NCBI RefSeq assembly: GCF_000143415.4
Contig: NW_003314333.1
Location: forward strand, 633,207-697,206
Source: Selaginella moellendorffii
Lineage: Eukaryota > Streptophyta > Lycopodiopsida > Selaginellales > Selaginellaceae
Direction: 5' to 3'
Length of the DNA: 64,000 nucleotides
The notes under the pieces: generated by a model
Told to the model about the DNA's origin: nothing
Database searches by the model: none
What the model saw: the letters and a program-made list of their open reading frames with translations, nothing else
Translations under genes and position numbers: made by a program
In this document: piece by piece, positions 11,580-21,043 of the stretch
Layout: the number at the start of each line of letters is the position of its first letter
Numbering within the stretch: the first letter of the stretch is position 1

Positions 11580-12762
11580 TGTAAGCCACAAATTTTTCCT
11601 TTCCAATTTGCCAGCTTACCTCGTCTATCCGACCAACTCTGCCTTGGCTTGTGCTAAGTTCCCTCGCCAAGGTTCTCGCCTATGGTACCAACTCCTACTT
11701 GGTCCTACTTGGTTTTAGCTACTCACTGCACGAGCAATGGAGTGTTAGCCATCCATCTACGGATTCCCAAATCTCTCCCAATCCCCCTCCCCGGGTTAGA
11801 CTGGACTTAAGGTTCGGCTACACTCCCCGCAGGCACAAGCAGCCAAGCACACCAAGCCTCCAGATTCCTAACACCCCTTGGTACCACAAGACTTGATCAT
11901 GGGACCCTCTAAATCCCAAGTCTTGGGTGCAGCACTTGCTTCGGGACGTCGGGGCGAAACACCGTGGCCTAACGGCCCGGTATGAGTACCTCTACCCCCC
12001 CTCTTCCATCCCGAAGGGAAGGCCCAAGCCCCCGGAAGGGCGAGGACCAATGAGCCACAAGGTACTCAAGTGGGGCACCACTCCACCTGAGCCGGGAGCA
12101 CCGCAGTCGGTTTCCCTTTCGGGAGTGGGAGCTGCTCTTGAGCACTTCCTTGGATGGCCCCTCCGGCACCAGCCAAGTCCATGCTCACTCCCACCCAAGG
12201 CCCCTCGGTCCCAGTCTCAACCTCAAGTCGGTTTGGAAGCCCAACTGGAGAGTCCCTTCAAAACTGGTTCCTGGACCTCACTATCCCTACTATACTTTTG
12301 GAACCCCCTGCAGCCCCCCCCCCCCCCCCCCCCCCCCTGGGAGACGCACGCTTTGGGCTTTCACCCCTTGACCCATATTAGTATTTGGACTTAGTCTCTG
12401 GCTCGATCTCGGACCCAATTTCGGATCCGACTTCGGATTCGGTCTCGGACTCGATCTCGGACTCGATCTCGGACCCGATCTCGGACCCGACCTCAGACTC
12501 GACCTCGGACTCGGTCTCGGACCCGATTTCGGATCTCGGACTCCGTCTCGAACTCGGTCTCGAACTCGGACTCGAACTCGGACTCGAACTCGGTCCCCGA
12601 GTTGGTCTCGGACTCGATTCCGGACTCTATCTCGAACTTGGTCTTAGAGTCGGTCTTGGACTCGATCCTCGACTTGGTCCCATCCGATGAACTCTTTGTC
12701 ATTTCTGTCAAGCTTTTGGGGATCCTTTAGCCTACGACATCTCGGGGAGTCGGTTCCTTACA
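11580..12762 (-). repeat. L3 3' LTR (left)
   Basis: On the plus strand it reads TGTAAGCCAC to GGTTCCTTACA, with palindromic TGTAAG/CTTACA ends. It contains a 24-C homopolymer (12314-12337) and a CTCGGACTCG-type array (12400-12690). Differences from the partner LTR are few and mostly repeat-length changes. Confidence 0.92.
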
Positions 12763-13165
12763 ACTCTACCACCCATAGAAGAAGTTCGATGCCCACATCG
12801 AACGTCTTGTTTTATCCTATGACTTGTTGACCATGTCTCCGGGGGCATCCCCCCACTTAGCGGTGTGCCTAAGTTAGCCTCCCCGGCCAAGAGCCCATGA
12901 CAACGGAATATAGGTGTCCCTATACTCCTCACCTCACCACGCCCTAGTATGGGGTCGGGACTTGAACCCAGCCTTGCTTTACTAGGGGGTTGGGACTCGA
13001 ACCCAACCTCCGTAGAATACGTCTACGGATTCGACATCCCCGCGGGGAGTCGGGCGTAGTGCCCTACGCCTGGTCGACCTATCCAACCCATGCTAATTAG
13101 CTTACCTTTGGCACGCCTTCGGGTCCCAACATATGCCATTTGCTCAACTTTGCAAATTGATATTT
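12763..13165 (-). other. L3 3' leader and candidate polypurine tract
   Basis: Between the chromodomain stop and the 3' LTR lies about 400 bp without coding signal. Immediately inside the LTR the minus strand reads TTCTATGGGTGGTAGAG, an imperfect purine-rich tract that could prime plus-strand synthesis. The same motif stands at the equivalent place in L2. Confidence 0.55.
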
Positions 13166-13547
13166 TTAATTGAATTTTGCATAAGTACATAGAGTTCTGC
13201 CTTGCAGAAATTTCTCCACTAGATCTCGCGCGTTCGCTAGGTTCTCCTCCGGTTCCCATGTTGCTTCGCAGTGTGGAAATCCTTTCCACTTCACATGGAA
13301 CTCTCTCACCTCGTGTCCTTGTCGCTTGCTCTTGCGCGCATTGAGGATGGCCTCGACTTCGTATTCCTCTTCCCCTTGGATAACCTCAGGTAAAGGTCTC
13401 ACTTGGTCCTTGCGAAGCGGATCCTCAAAGTACGGCTTGAGTAAGTTCACGTAGAACACTGGGTGCATCTTCCCCATCTCTCGAGGAAGTCGGAGTCGGT
13501 AAGCCATTTTACCGATTCGTGCCTCAATCTCGTAAGGCCCCGCGAAC
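13166..13547 (-). CDS. L3 pol 3' exon: integrase tail and chromodomain
   Basis: This exon opens with FAGPYEIEARIG, continues with the MHPVFYVNLLKPYF module typical of chromovirus integrase C-termini, and ends in a chromodomain: EYEVEAILNARK, then FHVKWKGFPHCEATWEPEENL. The aromatic-cage region is recognisable. Chromodomains guide integration towards histone-marked chromatin. The exon follows a 52-nt intron in phase 2; splicing yields the junction LTQR/FAGPYEI, the expected integrase sequence. The stop codon is at 13166-13168. Confidence 0.85.
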
Positions 13548-13599
13548 CTGCTTAAGGAACTCAAGATCAATTCATTTACAGGAATACATGCATCTTTAC
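13548..13599 (-). other. L3 intron 3 (52 nt) before chromodomain
   Basis: On the minus strand it begins GTAAAGATGC and ends CTTAAGCAG, with in-frame stops inside. Removing it joins codons AG and G in phase 2 and continues the integrase SH3-like module without loss of a residue. Retaining it terminates the frame after LTQR. Confidence 0.75.
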
Positions 13600-14017
13600 C
13601 TTTGGGTCAACTTTCGGCTGATCCCACTTGGTAGTCTGAGGTTCTTGGTGTTCAGCCACACCTTCTCCCCAGCTTGGAACTCTACATCCCGACGCTTCTG
13701 GTTCGCGTATTTGGTTTGCCTTTGTTGAGCCCGTTCCAAGGAATCCCTCACTAGATTCCAAATGTTGAGTCTTTCCGCCGTGAATGCCTCCACTGCGGGC
13801 AACTCTCCATGATACTCGGCCACGCCGAGTTCCACAGGACCTTCAATAGCTCGCCCATTGATGACTTCCCATGGACTCACCCCGATACTCGAATGTGGTG
13901 AGTTGTTATAACACATTTCCGCAAGTCCCAAATGACTTACCCAATCAGTCTGGTCTCCCGAGACATAGCATCACAAATAATCCTCCAGCTGCCTATTCAC
14001 CCTTTCCGTTTGTCCGT
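13600..14017 (-). CDS. L3 pol exon: integrase C-terminal core
   Basis: The exon begins with the second half of the HPQTDGQTER motif and continues through VNRQLEDYL, a TGA (13971-13973) at a position where the family normally has Arg, then the YNNSPHSSIGVSPWEV helix and the KYANQKRRDVEFQAGEKVWL module. It ends LTQR before intron 3. Apart from the single stop the frame is open, so this is a recently damaged copy. Confidence 0.8.
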
Positions 14018-14063
14018 CTGTCAAGAAGTGTTAGTGCCAACAACTTGACTTAATACCCCATAC
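14018..14063 (-). other. L3 intron 2 (46 nt) inside integrase
   Basis: On the minus strand it begins GTATGGGG, has a GCACTAACAC branch-like site 10-15 nt from the acceptor, and ends CTTGACAG. Splicing in phase 1 reconstitutes the invariant integrase motif HPQTDGQTER. Unspliced, the frame stops after HPQTGMGY. A 47-nt segment with GT-AG ends sits at the same site in the diverged copy at 61967-62013. Confidence 0.88.
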
Positions 14064-16380
14064 CTGTCTGTGGGTGATAGGCTGTGCTGAATTTCAACTT
14101 GGTGTGATACTGTTCCAGGAGAGTCCTCCAGAACCTACTAGTGAAGATCTTATCTTGATCTGAGATGATCTCTTCCGGTCTTCCCCGCACTCGAACCACT
14201 TGTTCGAAGAACAGCTTTGCCACACCTTCCGCATCCACCTCCGTTGTGGTGGGTATGAAGTGTGCCATTTTCGAAAATTGGTCCACCACCACGAATATCG
14301 CATCAAACCCCTCGCTTGGGAGGAGTCCCGTGATGAAGTCCATCGTAAGACATTTCCACGGGCGATCTGGAATTGGGATGCTTTGCAACAAGCCCCCACT
14401 AGCCTTAGTCACGGCTTTTACCTGCTGACATGTTGGACATGTCTTTACATAGTCTTGGACGTCCTTAGCCATATCTGGCCAATGGTACTTCCTTTTGAGT
14501 AAGCCCATCATCTTGGGCACTCCACCGTGTCCCGCAAGAGGTCCGTCATGACACTCTTCTAAGGCCACCTTCCTTAGTTCCCCTTCTGGAATATACACCC
14601 TCGTTTGCTTGTAATAAATGAGTCCGTTGTGTTCCGCATAGCCCGTTTTCTCTTCCGTTGGCAGCTCACCTCTCTGGTGAGCTTCCCGCGCCTCTAGATT
14701 CCTCAGCAACACTTCCTGTGCTAGACCATCGTTCTCATATGCTGTCCGCACATCGTCCCAGAAGGTTGCTGTGGCGCTGGATATTGCCAACCTCAAGCTC
14801 GCTTTTCGACTTAGCGCATCCGCCACGATGTTGCTCTTCCCAGGCTTGTACAGAATTTCGCAATCAAACTCGGCCAAGGCATTGGCCCACCGACCTTGTT
14901 TCCCTCTTAGGTCGGGCTGTGACAAGAAGTGTTTCGTTGCCACATTGTCCGTGTAAACCTTGAAGTGTCTCCCAAGGTAGTGCCGCCACTCCTTGAGCGC
15001 CTTGACCACCGCAAACAATTCCTTCTCGTGGGCAGGCCACTTCCGTTGAGCCTTGTCCAGCTTCTTCGAGAAGAACGCTACCGGATGGTTGTCTTGCTTC
15101 AAAACTGCGCCCAACGCAAAGTCCGAAGCATCCGTTTCTACCTCAAAGTCCTTACCAAAGTCCGGTAATGCCAATACGGGAGCCTTCCTCAACTTCCCCT
15201 TGAGGTGGACGAATGCCGCCTCGCATTCCGCTGTCCACACCATCTTCCCTTTTCCTGTTTGGTCCGTTAAGGGCAGGGCTACTCTCGAATAGTGTCTGAT
15301 AAACTTTCGATAGTAGTTGCATAGCCCCAGGAATGCCCTCAACTCGTGTACATTGGATGGTCGCTCCCATTCCTGGATCGCTTGGACCTTCTCCGGGTCC
15401 ACCTTGAGCCCATCCTGGCCCACCACATGCCCGAGAAACTTTACCTCTTGTTGAGCAAAGTCACATTTGCTCTCTTTAGCATACAGCTTGTGTTCCCTTA
15501 GTTTCTCAAACACCTTCGCCAAGTGTTCGGCATGCTCCTCTAGCGTCTCGCTATAGATCAGGATGTCGTCGATATAGACGACCACAAAGTGATCCAGATA
15601 GGGTACAAAGATGTGGTTCATTAGCGCCAAAAACGTTGCCGGCGCATTGCATAGCCCGAAGGGCATCACCAGAAACTCAAAGCTCCCATACCTCGTTTGA
15701 CAGGTTGTCTTCTTGACATCTTCCTCGGCTACCCTGATCTGGTAGTATCCTGACCTTAGGTCAATCCTTGAGAAGTATTTTGCCTTTCCCAACCTATCGA
15801 ACAGGTCCTCAATCCTGGGCAAAGGGTACTTGTTCTTCTTTGTATACTTGTTGAGCAACTGGTAGTCTATGCACATGCGCATAGATCCATCTTTCTTCTT
15901 CACAAATAACACCGGCGCCCCATACGGCGACTTGCTCAACCTAACATACCCTTTGTCCACCAACTCCTCTAGTTGGCACTTGAGCTCCTTGAGTTCTTTT
16001 TCGTTCAAACGATAAGGGGGACGAACCACTGCCTCAGCACCCTCGACCAGCTCAATCTTATGTTCTATCGGTCGTGCTGGGGGTAGCCCCGCCGGTAGCT
16101 CCTCCAGCATGGTATCCTGGAATTGGTCCAACACCCGCTGGATCACTAAAGGTACTTCTTCCATTCCTGTCTTTTTGTCACTCTTCACCGAAAGTAAGCA
16201 CAAAAAGGCCGCCTTAGTTCCTTTAGTGAGTTGTCCTCTCGTGGACACCAGGTTTAAGCAGGAATCTTTGGCCTTGCTTTGCCCTACCTTTAAATCTTGG
16301 GCCTCCACCCTAGATCTTCTTCCTTGGGCATTCGCCAGTACCACAAGGTTTCTACCTTGTCCATGCAGGGCTACCACGAA
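14064..16380 (-). CDS. L3 pol exon: reverse transcriptase, RNase H, integrase
   Basis: A 772-codon uninterrupted frame. RT includes [43 protein letters not shown] and the active-site [11 protein letters not shown]. RNase H includes [16 protein letters not shown] and VYTDN. The integrase zinc region (H-x-H with CPTCQQVK) and the catalytic core ([23 protein letters not shown]) follow, ending at HPQT on the intron 2 donor. The D-D-E residues appear present up to the intron. Upstream it is separated from protease only by a TGA at 16381-16383. Confidence 0.92.
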
Positions 16381-16680
16381 TCAATTGAACCAGTCCATTC
16401 CGAAGATCACGTCAAATCCCGCCATGTCCAACACGGTGAAATCCATGTCCACCTTCCAAGTCTCCACTTCGACTCTCGCTTGTCGAAGTACCTCATCGGT
16501 GCTTTGGCTACCTTGAACAAACTCTATAGTCCTTGGTTTGCCTAGCCGCTGCACCGTTAGTCCGGCTTGCCGGACTATGTTTGCAGCTACAAAATTATCC
16601 AAAGCACCCGTGTCAATAAGGATTTTAATAAAGCTACCTCCGAGCTTCCCTCGGAGGGCTAGTAGATGTCGCGAATGACT
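16381..16680 (-). CDS. L3 protease
   Basis: A retropepsin-like domain contains the active-site ILIDTGALDNFV, then a C-terminal VIFGMDWFN. After splicing of intron 1 the frame enters directly from the zinc-knuckle linker (QTE/SHSRHLLALRGK). It ends at a TGA that is TAA in L1. No intron would remove that stop without deleting conserved protease residues. Confidence 0.82.
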   Translation of the reverse strand, partial: SHSRHLLALRGKLGGSFIKILIDTGALDNFVAANIVRQAGLTVQRLGKPRTIEFVQGSQSTDEVLRQARVEVETWKVDMDFTVLDMAGFDVIFGMDWFN

Positions 16681-16737
16681 CTCTACCAAAGTTGCTCATG
16701 TAATGAGTAACTTTGAGTTAGGGACTGGATCACATAC
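16681..16737 (-). other. L3 intron 1 (57 nt) between nucleocapsid and protease
   Basis: On the minus strand it begins GTATGTGATC, carries CCCTAAC and ends TTGGTAGAG. It is phase 0, so 57 nt keeps frame either way, but the unspliced form has an in-frame TGA. The L1 copy at 7549-7605 is the same length with GT-AG ends. The acceptor is slightly weak, so this is the least certain of the three introns. Confidence 0.65.
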
Positions 16738-17064
16738 CTCCGTTTGGACTTCACCCGATTTGATGGCCATATTGGCTCTGGCCTTCTTCGGGTAAGGACA
16801 TTACCTCGAGAAGTGTCCCGCTTCACCGCAGTTGTAGCATACGTTGTTTCCCACGCTGCTATACGACTTGACCTTCTTATCCGTGGGTTTGTCTCTTTTC
16901 GCTTGACTCCCCCACGTACTCGCTCGCTGGCCACCGGATTTGCCTTTCCGGAACCCCGAGGACTCATTCTTAGAGAAACTCCTCTTGAATTTCCCTCTGC
17001 TAAACGTTCCCCTTGGTTTGGCCCCTTTGCTAAACGTGGATCCCGACCCCGTCGTGTTCCTTTT
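16738..17064 (-). pseudogene. L3 nucleocapsid region with CCHC zinc knuckle
   Basis: A basic Lys/Arg/Ser/Gly-rich segment leads to CYNCGEAGHFSR, a retroviral-type CCHC knuckle whose final Cys follows a TAA stop (16801-16803). In L1 the same codon is GAA (RECPY), so L3 has a private nonsense mutation here. The segment is in frame with gag upstream, separated by the TGA at 17065-17067, which is also present in L1. Confidence 0.75.
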
Positions 17065-17937
17065 TCACAGGTTATCGTTGAAATGCACCTTGATGGCTGC
17101 ATCCAACGCTTCCTTGTAGTTGGTCGGGTTCCACCGCATTACTTCGCCGCGAGCCCAGGTTTGCAAACCTGATATGAAGGCATGGAATGCATCCATATCC
17201 CCCATGTCCGTGACAAGTATCCTCTTTGCCATAAACCCATTCACATACTCCTGAATGGTTCCGGTCTGCTTCAGCCTACTCAGCTCATCCCTTAGGTGCA
17301 GAGTAGCATTCGAAGGAACGTAAGTTGCGCGGATCCTCGCCTTCATCATTTCCCAAGTGGCCACCGGTCCTTCGTTGGCCTCCGTTGTTCTCCACCAAGA
17401 CTTGGCGTTATCTGCCAAGTATGGTTTTGCATATGGGACCTTCTCCGAGCTCGGTAATCGCAACGCTCGGAAGTAGTCCTCCATATCGTAAAACCAATCC
17501 TCCACCACCTTATAGTCGTTCACTCCCTTGAAGACCGGTGGGGGCTTCGGTTTGTACTTGGGAACTGCCTGGGGGACTGATTCCACTTCGGTTTGTTCGA
17601 CCTTGTCTGGTTTTGCCTCAGTCCCTACCGAAGGGTCTGCACCTTCTGCGCTGCCAGCATCCGCAGTCTTTCGCTTTTTCTTTCGCTTCTCGTCACGCTT
17701 TAGCTTGCGTACGAGAGTCTCTAGCAGGGCATTGGTCTGTGCCAATTGCCCTTCTAGAACGTCCAATCGAGCCTTGGATGACCGAACCTCACCACCGGAC
17801 TCCTGTTTGGAAGTTGCCTCACTGGAGTCCTCCTCATGCAACGATTCCTCATCCATAGCCTCTTGTTCGACCGGAGGCTCCAGCTCTGGAGGAGGTTCTG
17901 TTTCCGCCTGGGTTCGCTTACGTCCTGCCCTTGCCAT
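17065..17937 (-). CDS. L3 Gag (capsid)
   Basis: 290 codons starting MARAGRKRTQAE. The acidic N-terminus is followed by a coiled-coil-like segment and a KRKK basic patch. A retrotransposon-gag domain then has VEDWFYDMEDYFRAL, SWWRTTEANEG, WEMMKARIRATYVP and LSRLKQTGTIQEYVNGF. It assembles the particle around genomic RNA. The frame ends LHFNDNL-type with TGA just before the basic nucleocapsid. The same TGA exists in L1, so it may be ancestral. The start lies about 60 bp from the 5' LTR. Confidence 0.9.
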   Translation of the reverse strand: MARAGRKRTQAETEPPPELEPPVEQEAMDEESLHEEDSSEATSKQESGGEVRSSKARLDVLEGQLAQTNALLETLVRKLKRDEKRKKKRKTADAGSAEGADPSVGTEAKPDKVEQTEVESVPQAVPKYKPKPPPVFKGVNDYKVVEDWFYDMEDYFRALRLPSSEKVPYAKPYLADNAKSWWRTTEANEGPVATWEMMKARIRATYVPSNATLHLRDELSRLKQTGTIQEYVNGFMAKRILVTDMGDMDAFHAFISGLQTWARGEVMRWNPTNYKEALDAAIKVHFNDNL

Positions 17938-17980
17938 CTCCCAGCAATCCGCCTCTATCCTTCGCTAGAACTGAGGAAGA

Positions 17981-17993
17981 GGCTCCGATACCA
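17981..17993 (-). promoter_or_regulatory. L3 primer-binding site (initiator Met tRNA type)
   Basis: The minus strand reads TGGTATCGGAGCC a few bases from the 5' LTR end. This differs by one base from the TGGTATCAGAGCC complementary to plant initiator Met tRNA. L2 has the same motif at 21028-21040 and L1 has TGGTATTGGAGCC at 23776-23788. Confidence 0.85.
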
Positions 17994-17996
17994 AAT

Positions 17997-19173
17997 TGTA
18001 AGCCACAAATTTTTCCTTTCCAATTTGCCAGCTTACCTCGTCTATCCGACCAACTCTGCCTTGGCTTGTGCTAAGTTCCCTCGCCAAGGTTCTCACCTAT
18101 GGTACCAGCTCCTACTTGGTCCTACTTGGTTTCAGCTACTCACTACACGAGCAACGGAGTGTTAGCCATCCATCTACGGATTCCCAAATCTCTCCCAATC
18201 CCCCTCCCCGGGTTAGACTGGACTTAAGGTTCGGCTACACTCCCCGCAGGCACAAGCAGCCAAGCACACCAAGCCTCCAGATTCCTAACACCCCTTGGTA
18301 CCACAAGACTTGATCATGGGACCCTCTAAATCCCAAGTTTTGGGTGTAGCACTTGCTTCGGGACGTCGGGGCGAAACACCGTGGCCTAACGGCCCAGTAT
18401 GGGTACCTCTACCCCCCCTCTTCCATCCCGAAGGGAAGGCCCAAGCCCCCAGAAGGGCGAGGACCAATGAGCCACAAGGTACTCAAGTGGGGCACCACTT
18501 CACCTGAGCCGGGAGCACTGCAGTCGGTTTCCCTTTCGGGAATGGGAGCTGCTCTTGAGCACTTCCTTGGATGGCCCCTCCGGCACCAGCCAAGTCCATG
18601 CTCACTCCCACCCAAGGCCCTCGGTCCCAGTCTCAACCTCAAGTCGGTTTGGAAGCCCAACTGGAGAGTCCCTTCAAAACTGGTTCCTGGACCTCACTAT
18701 TCCTACTATACTTTTGGAACCCCCTGCAGCCCCCCCCCCCCCCCCCCTTGGGAGACGCACGCTTTGGGCTTTCACCCCTTGACCCGTATTAGTATTTGGA
18801 CTTAGTCTCTGGCTCAATCTCGGACCCGATTTCGGATCCAACTTCGGATTCGGTCTCGGACTCGATCTCGGACTCGATCTCGGACCCGATCTCGGACCCG
18901 ACCTTGGACCCGACCTCGGACTCGACCTCGGACTCGGTCTCGGACCCGATTTCGGATCTCGGACTCCGTCTCGAACTCGGTCTCGAACTCGGACTCGAAC
19001 TCGGTCCCCGAGTCGGTCTCGGACTCGATTCCGGACTCTATCTCGAACTCGGTCCTAGAGTCGGTCTTGGACTCGATCCTCGACTTGGTCCCATCCGATA
19101 AACTCTTTGTCATTTCGGTCAAGCTTTTGGGGATCCTTTAGCCTACGACATCTCGGGGAGTCGGTTCCTTACA
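17997..19173 (-). repeat. L3 5' LTR (right)
   Basis: 1177 bp, TGTAAG to CTTACA on the plus strand, partner of 11580-12762. The C homopolymer is 18 long here (18730-18747) against 24 in the partner. Some CTCGGACTCG units also differ in number. Confidence 0.92.
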
Positions 19174-21043
19174 GTTATGCCCTTCGATTCCTATGGTTTG
19201 GTTCTATCCCCTTACTACTTGATTTTTGGCTTCACACCTTTCCTTCGGTTATTCGCCTCCAAACTAGGAGGATAGTTTTGCACTTTCTACCATGCCTTAG
19301 GAAGTATTCTTGGGGATGAACCTACCCGACAGCCTAGGGAGTGGTTCCTCAATCCAGGTATGCTCACCTTATAATCCCACACACCGGGATTAACGTTGTT
19401 GTTTATGGGCCCTTACATGCCCATCACTAACCTTGCCAAAATTCCATTTTTGGCTTTGTCCAATTCGGGTAAACAGTCTTCTCCTGTCTCCGCAACCTTG
19501 GACATTTGGATAGCACCTTCTATCCATCATTCACGAGGAACTTAGTCCCTTAGGCCTTATCTATTGCCCTTGCAACACTAAACACCACCTCCTGGTGTTC
19601 CAGAGTGTTTGGGTGTCCCAATGATGGTCTCCTTGATAATGAGCATTTCCTTTTATGACATTGACTCACTATATCGCAACATAAGCAATTTATCCCCTAT
19701 AAGGGTATATCTAACTTCCTTATGCCATTTAGAAGTCTTGGGTAGCTACCTTCTACCCATTTAACCAATTATGTTTATACCTCTTGCTTAGTTGCCCCAT
19801 AGTTGTCAAGTCTTACAACTCATTGCTTAGTGCTTCCACACCTCCATCATTATCTGGGTCACCACACTCCAACTGCATGCCTTTCAGCTTAGGCCATGCC
19901 ATTTCCGCTTTCATTGGGATTCCCTTAGCAAGGGGTTTTTATGAACCCACCATCATAACCTCAAGGTATCACACCTTGGCACATTTGGTGTCTCCACACC
20001 ATCGGCTCCACGAGCCTACCTCTATGACACTTTTTACTTGTGTTTAGGTCTTTGCCAAGTCTAAAGTAGTCATTTTTCATGCCAACTATCAGTTAGCACT
20101 GCACCATAGTGCACACACAACTCTATGCCAAAGTTGCTTTCTTTTTGGGGAACACCTTTCCCACAACTTTAGCATAACACATTCTGCCATCGATGAGATA
20201 CCCTCTATTCTCATCCTTAGATCCTATGATCCCCCCCATCCTTCGTGGGGTACAACACACCTTAGTCCAAATGCTTCTATCAGTCCTTTAGGACGATTCC
20301 TTGACTCTACTTGAATCATCTAGCAGTTTTGGACTTGGTTAATCCACAGATTCGTAAGGTCCTACTTGTGAGGCACCAACTCACTAGAATACAACTTCTT
20401 GCATTCATGTCCTACTCATAAGGACTATTTTCACAAGTGTTACTCTGACACTTGATTTTGTTCTCTGGGGGCAACCTCTGCCCCTTAGGACTACTTGTCC
20501 ATGTGATGAGAATACCAACTCATCCTCTAAGTACATCCCCAACTCCTTGGGTTGTTCCAGCATTCATCAAGGGTAGCCTCGGCTACCATTTCAAGGACTT
20601 GTGTCCTCTTCTGTATTTAACCTCCCATGGTCATCAATTCCAATCTCAAAGTTATGAGCACTAGCCTCAACTATATGAGGTAATCTTGTGACTCCTTTAT
20701 TGTTTTGGAGTCTACATCTTTCCCGTGATCCCAACTATAGTTATTTACCACAACTATGTTAGCCCGTTTGCTGCGTGAAACACTCATCTGGATCACATCC
20801 TCAGCTCTCTGAGGAAACCTTATACTGTTCCCAAGATCCCAAAGTCATTCCATTATTGGCCCTTTTCTATCCACCACATCGTGCCCAAGTTCACGCATGA
20901 ACTTGAGTGGAGAGCCATGTCCTCTCGACATGCTACTCCTCAAGGATAGGCCCACTCCTAGGACCTTCCGATGCCAGCATCAATGGTGATATACTTAAGC
21001 ACCAATAAAAGTCGGACTAAGGAACTTGGCTCCGATACCAAGT
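19174..21043 (-). other. L2 internal region, 5' half, no coding signal
   Basis: It begins with the duplicated GTTAT of the L3 insertion and ends at the L2 primer-binding site (21028-21040). I found no gag, RT or integrase motif in any frame. Codon-like structure is absent and short open frames are scattered on both strands. Confidence 0.65.

Larger units (their letters stand above)
11580..19173 (-). mobile_element. L3: intron-containing chromodomain Ty3/gypsy element
   Basis: LTRs of 1183 bp (11580-12762) and 1177 bp (17997-19173) are nearly identical. Perfect 5-bp target duplications GTTAT lie at 11575-11579 and 19174-19178. The order on the minus strand is 5' LTR, primer site, gag, zinc knuckle, protease, RT, RNase H, integrase, chromodomain, leader, 3' LTR, which is the chromovirus layout. 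It is the youngest layer of the nest. The coding frame carries three introns and four in-frame stops (17065, 16801, 16381 and 13971, plus-strand low coordinate of each), so this copy is probably not autonomous. Confidence 0.92.

Noticed and set aside
12385-12711. Repetitive 'SDSISDS' and 'ESEFES' open frames, also at 18796-19122 and 24562-24889
   Set aside because: These are the CTCGGACTCG array of the L1/L3 LTRs read in different frames, not proteins.
16801-16803. A fourth intron removing the TAA in the L3 zinc knuckle
   Set aside because: L1 has GAA at this codon with continuous RECPY sequence, so a simple nonsense mutation in L3 explains it.
17026-17066. A 39-nt intron (GTGAAA...TTTAG) removing the gag-end TGA
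   Set aside because: It would be in frame, but 39 nt is below the other introns, no branch-like site is visible, and L1 lacks the acceptor AG.
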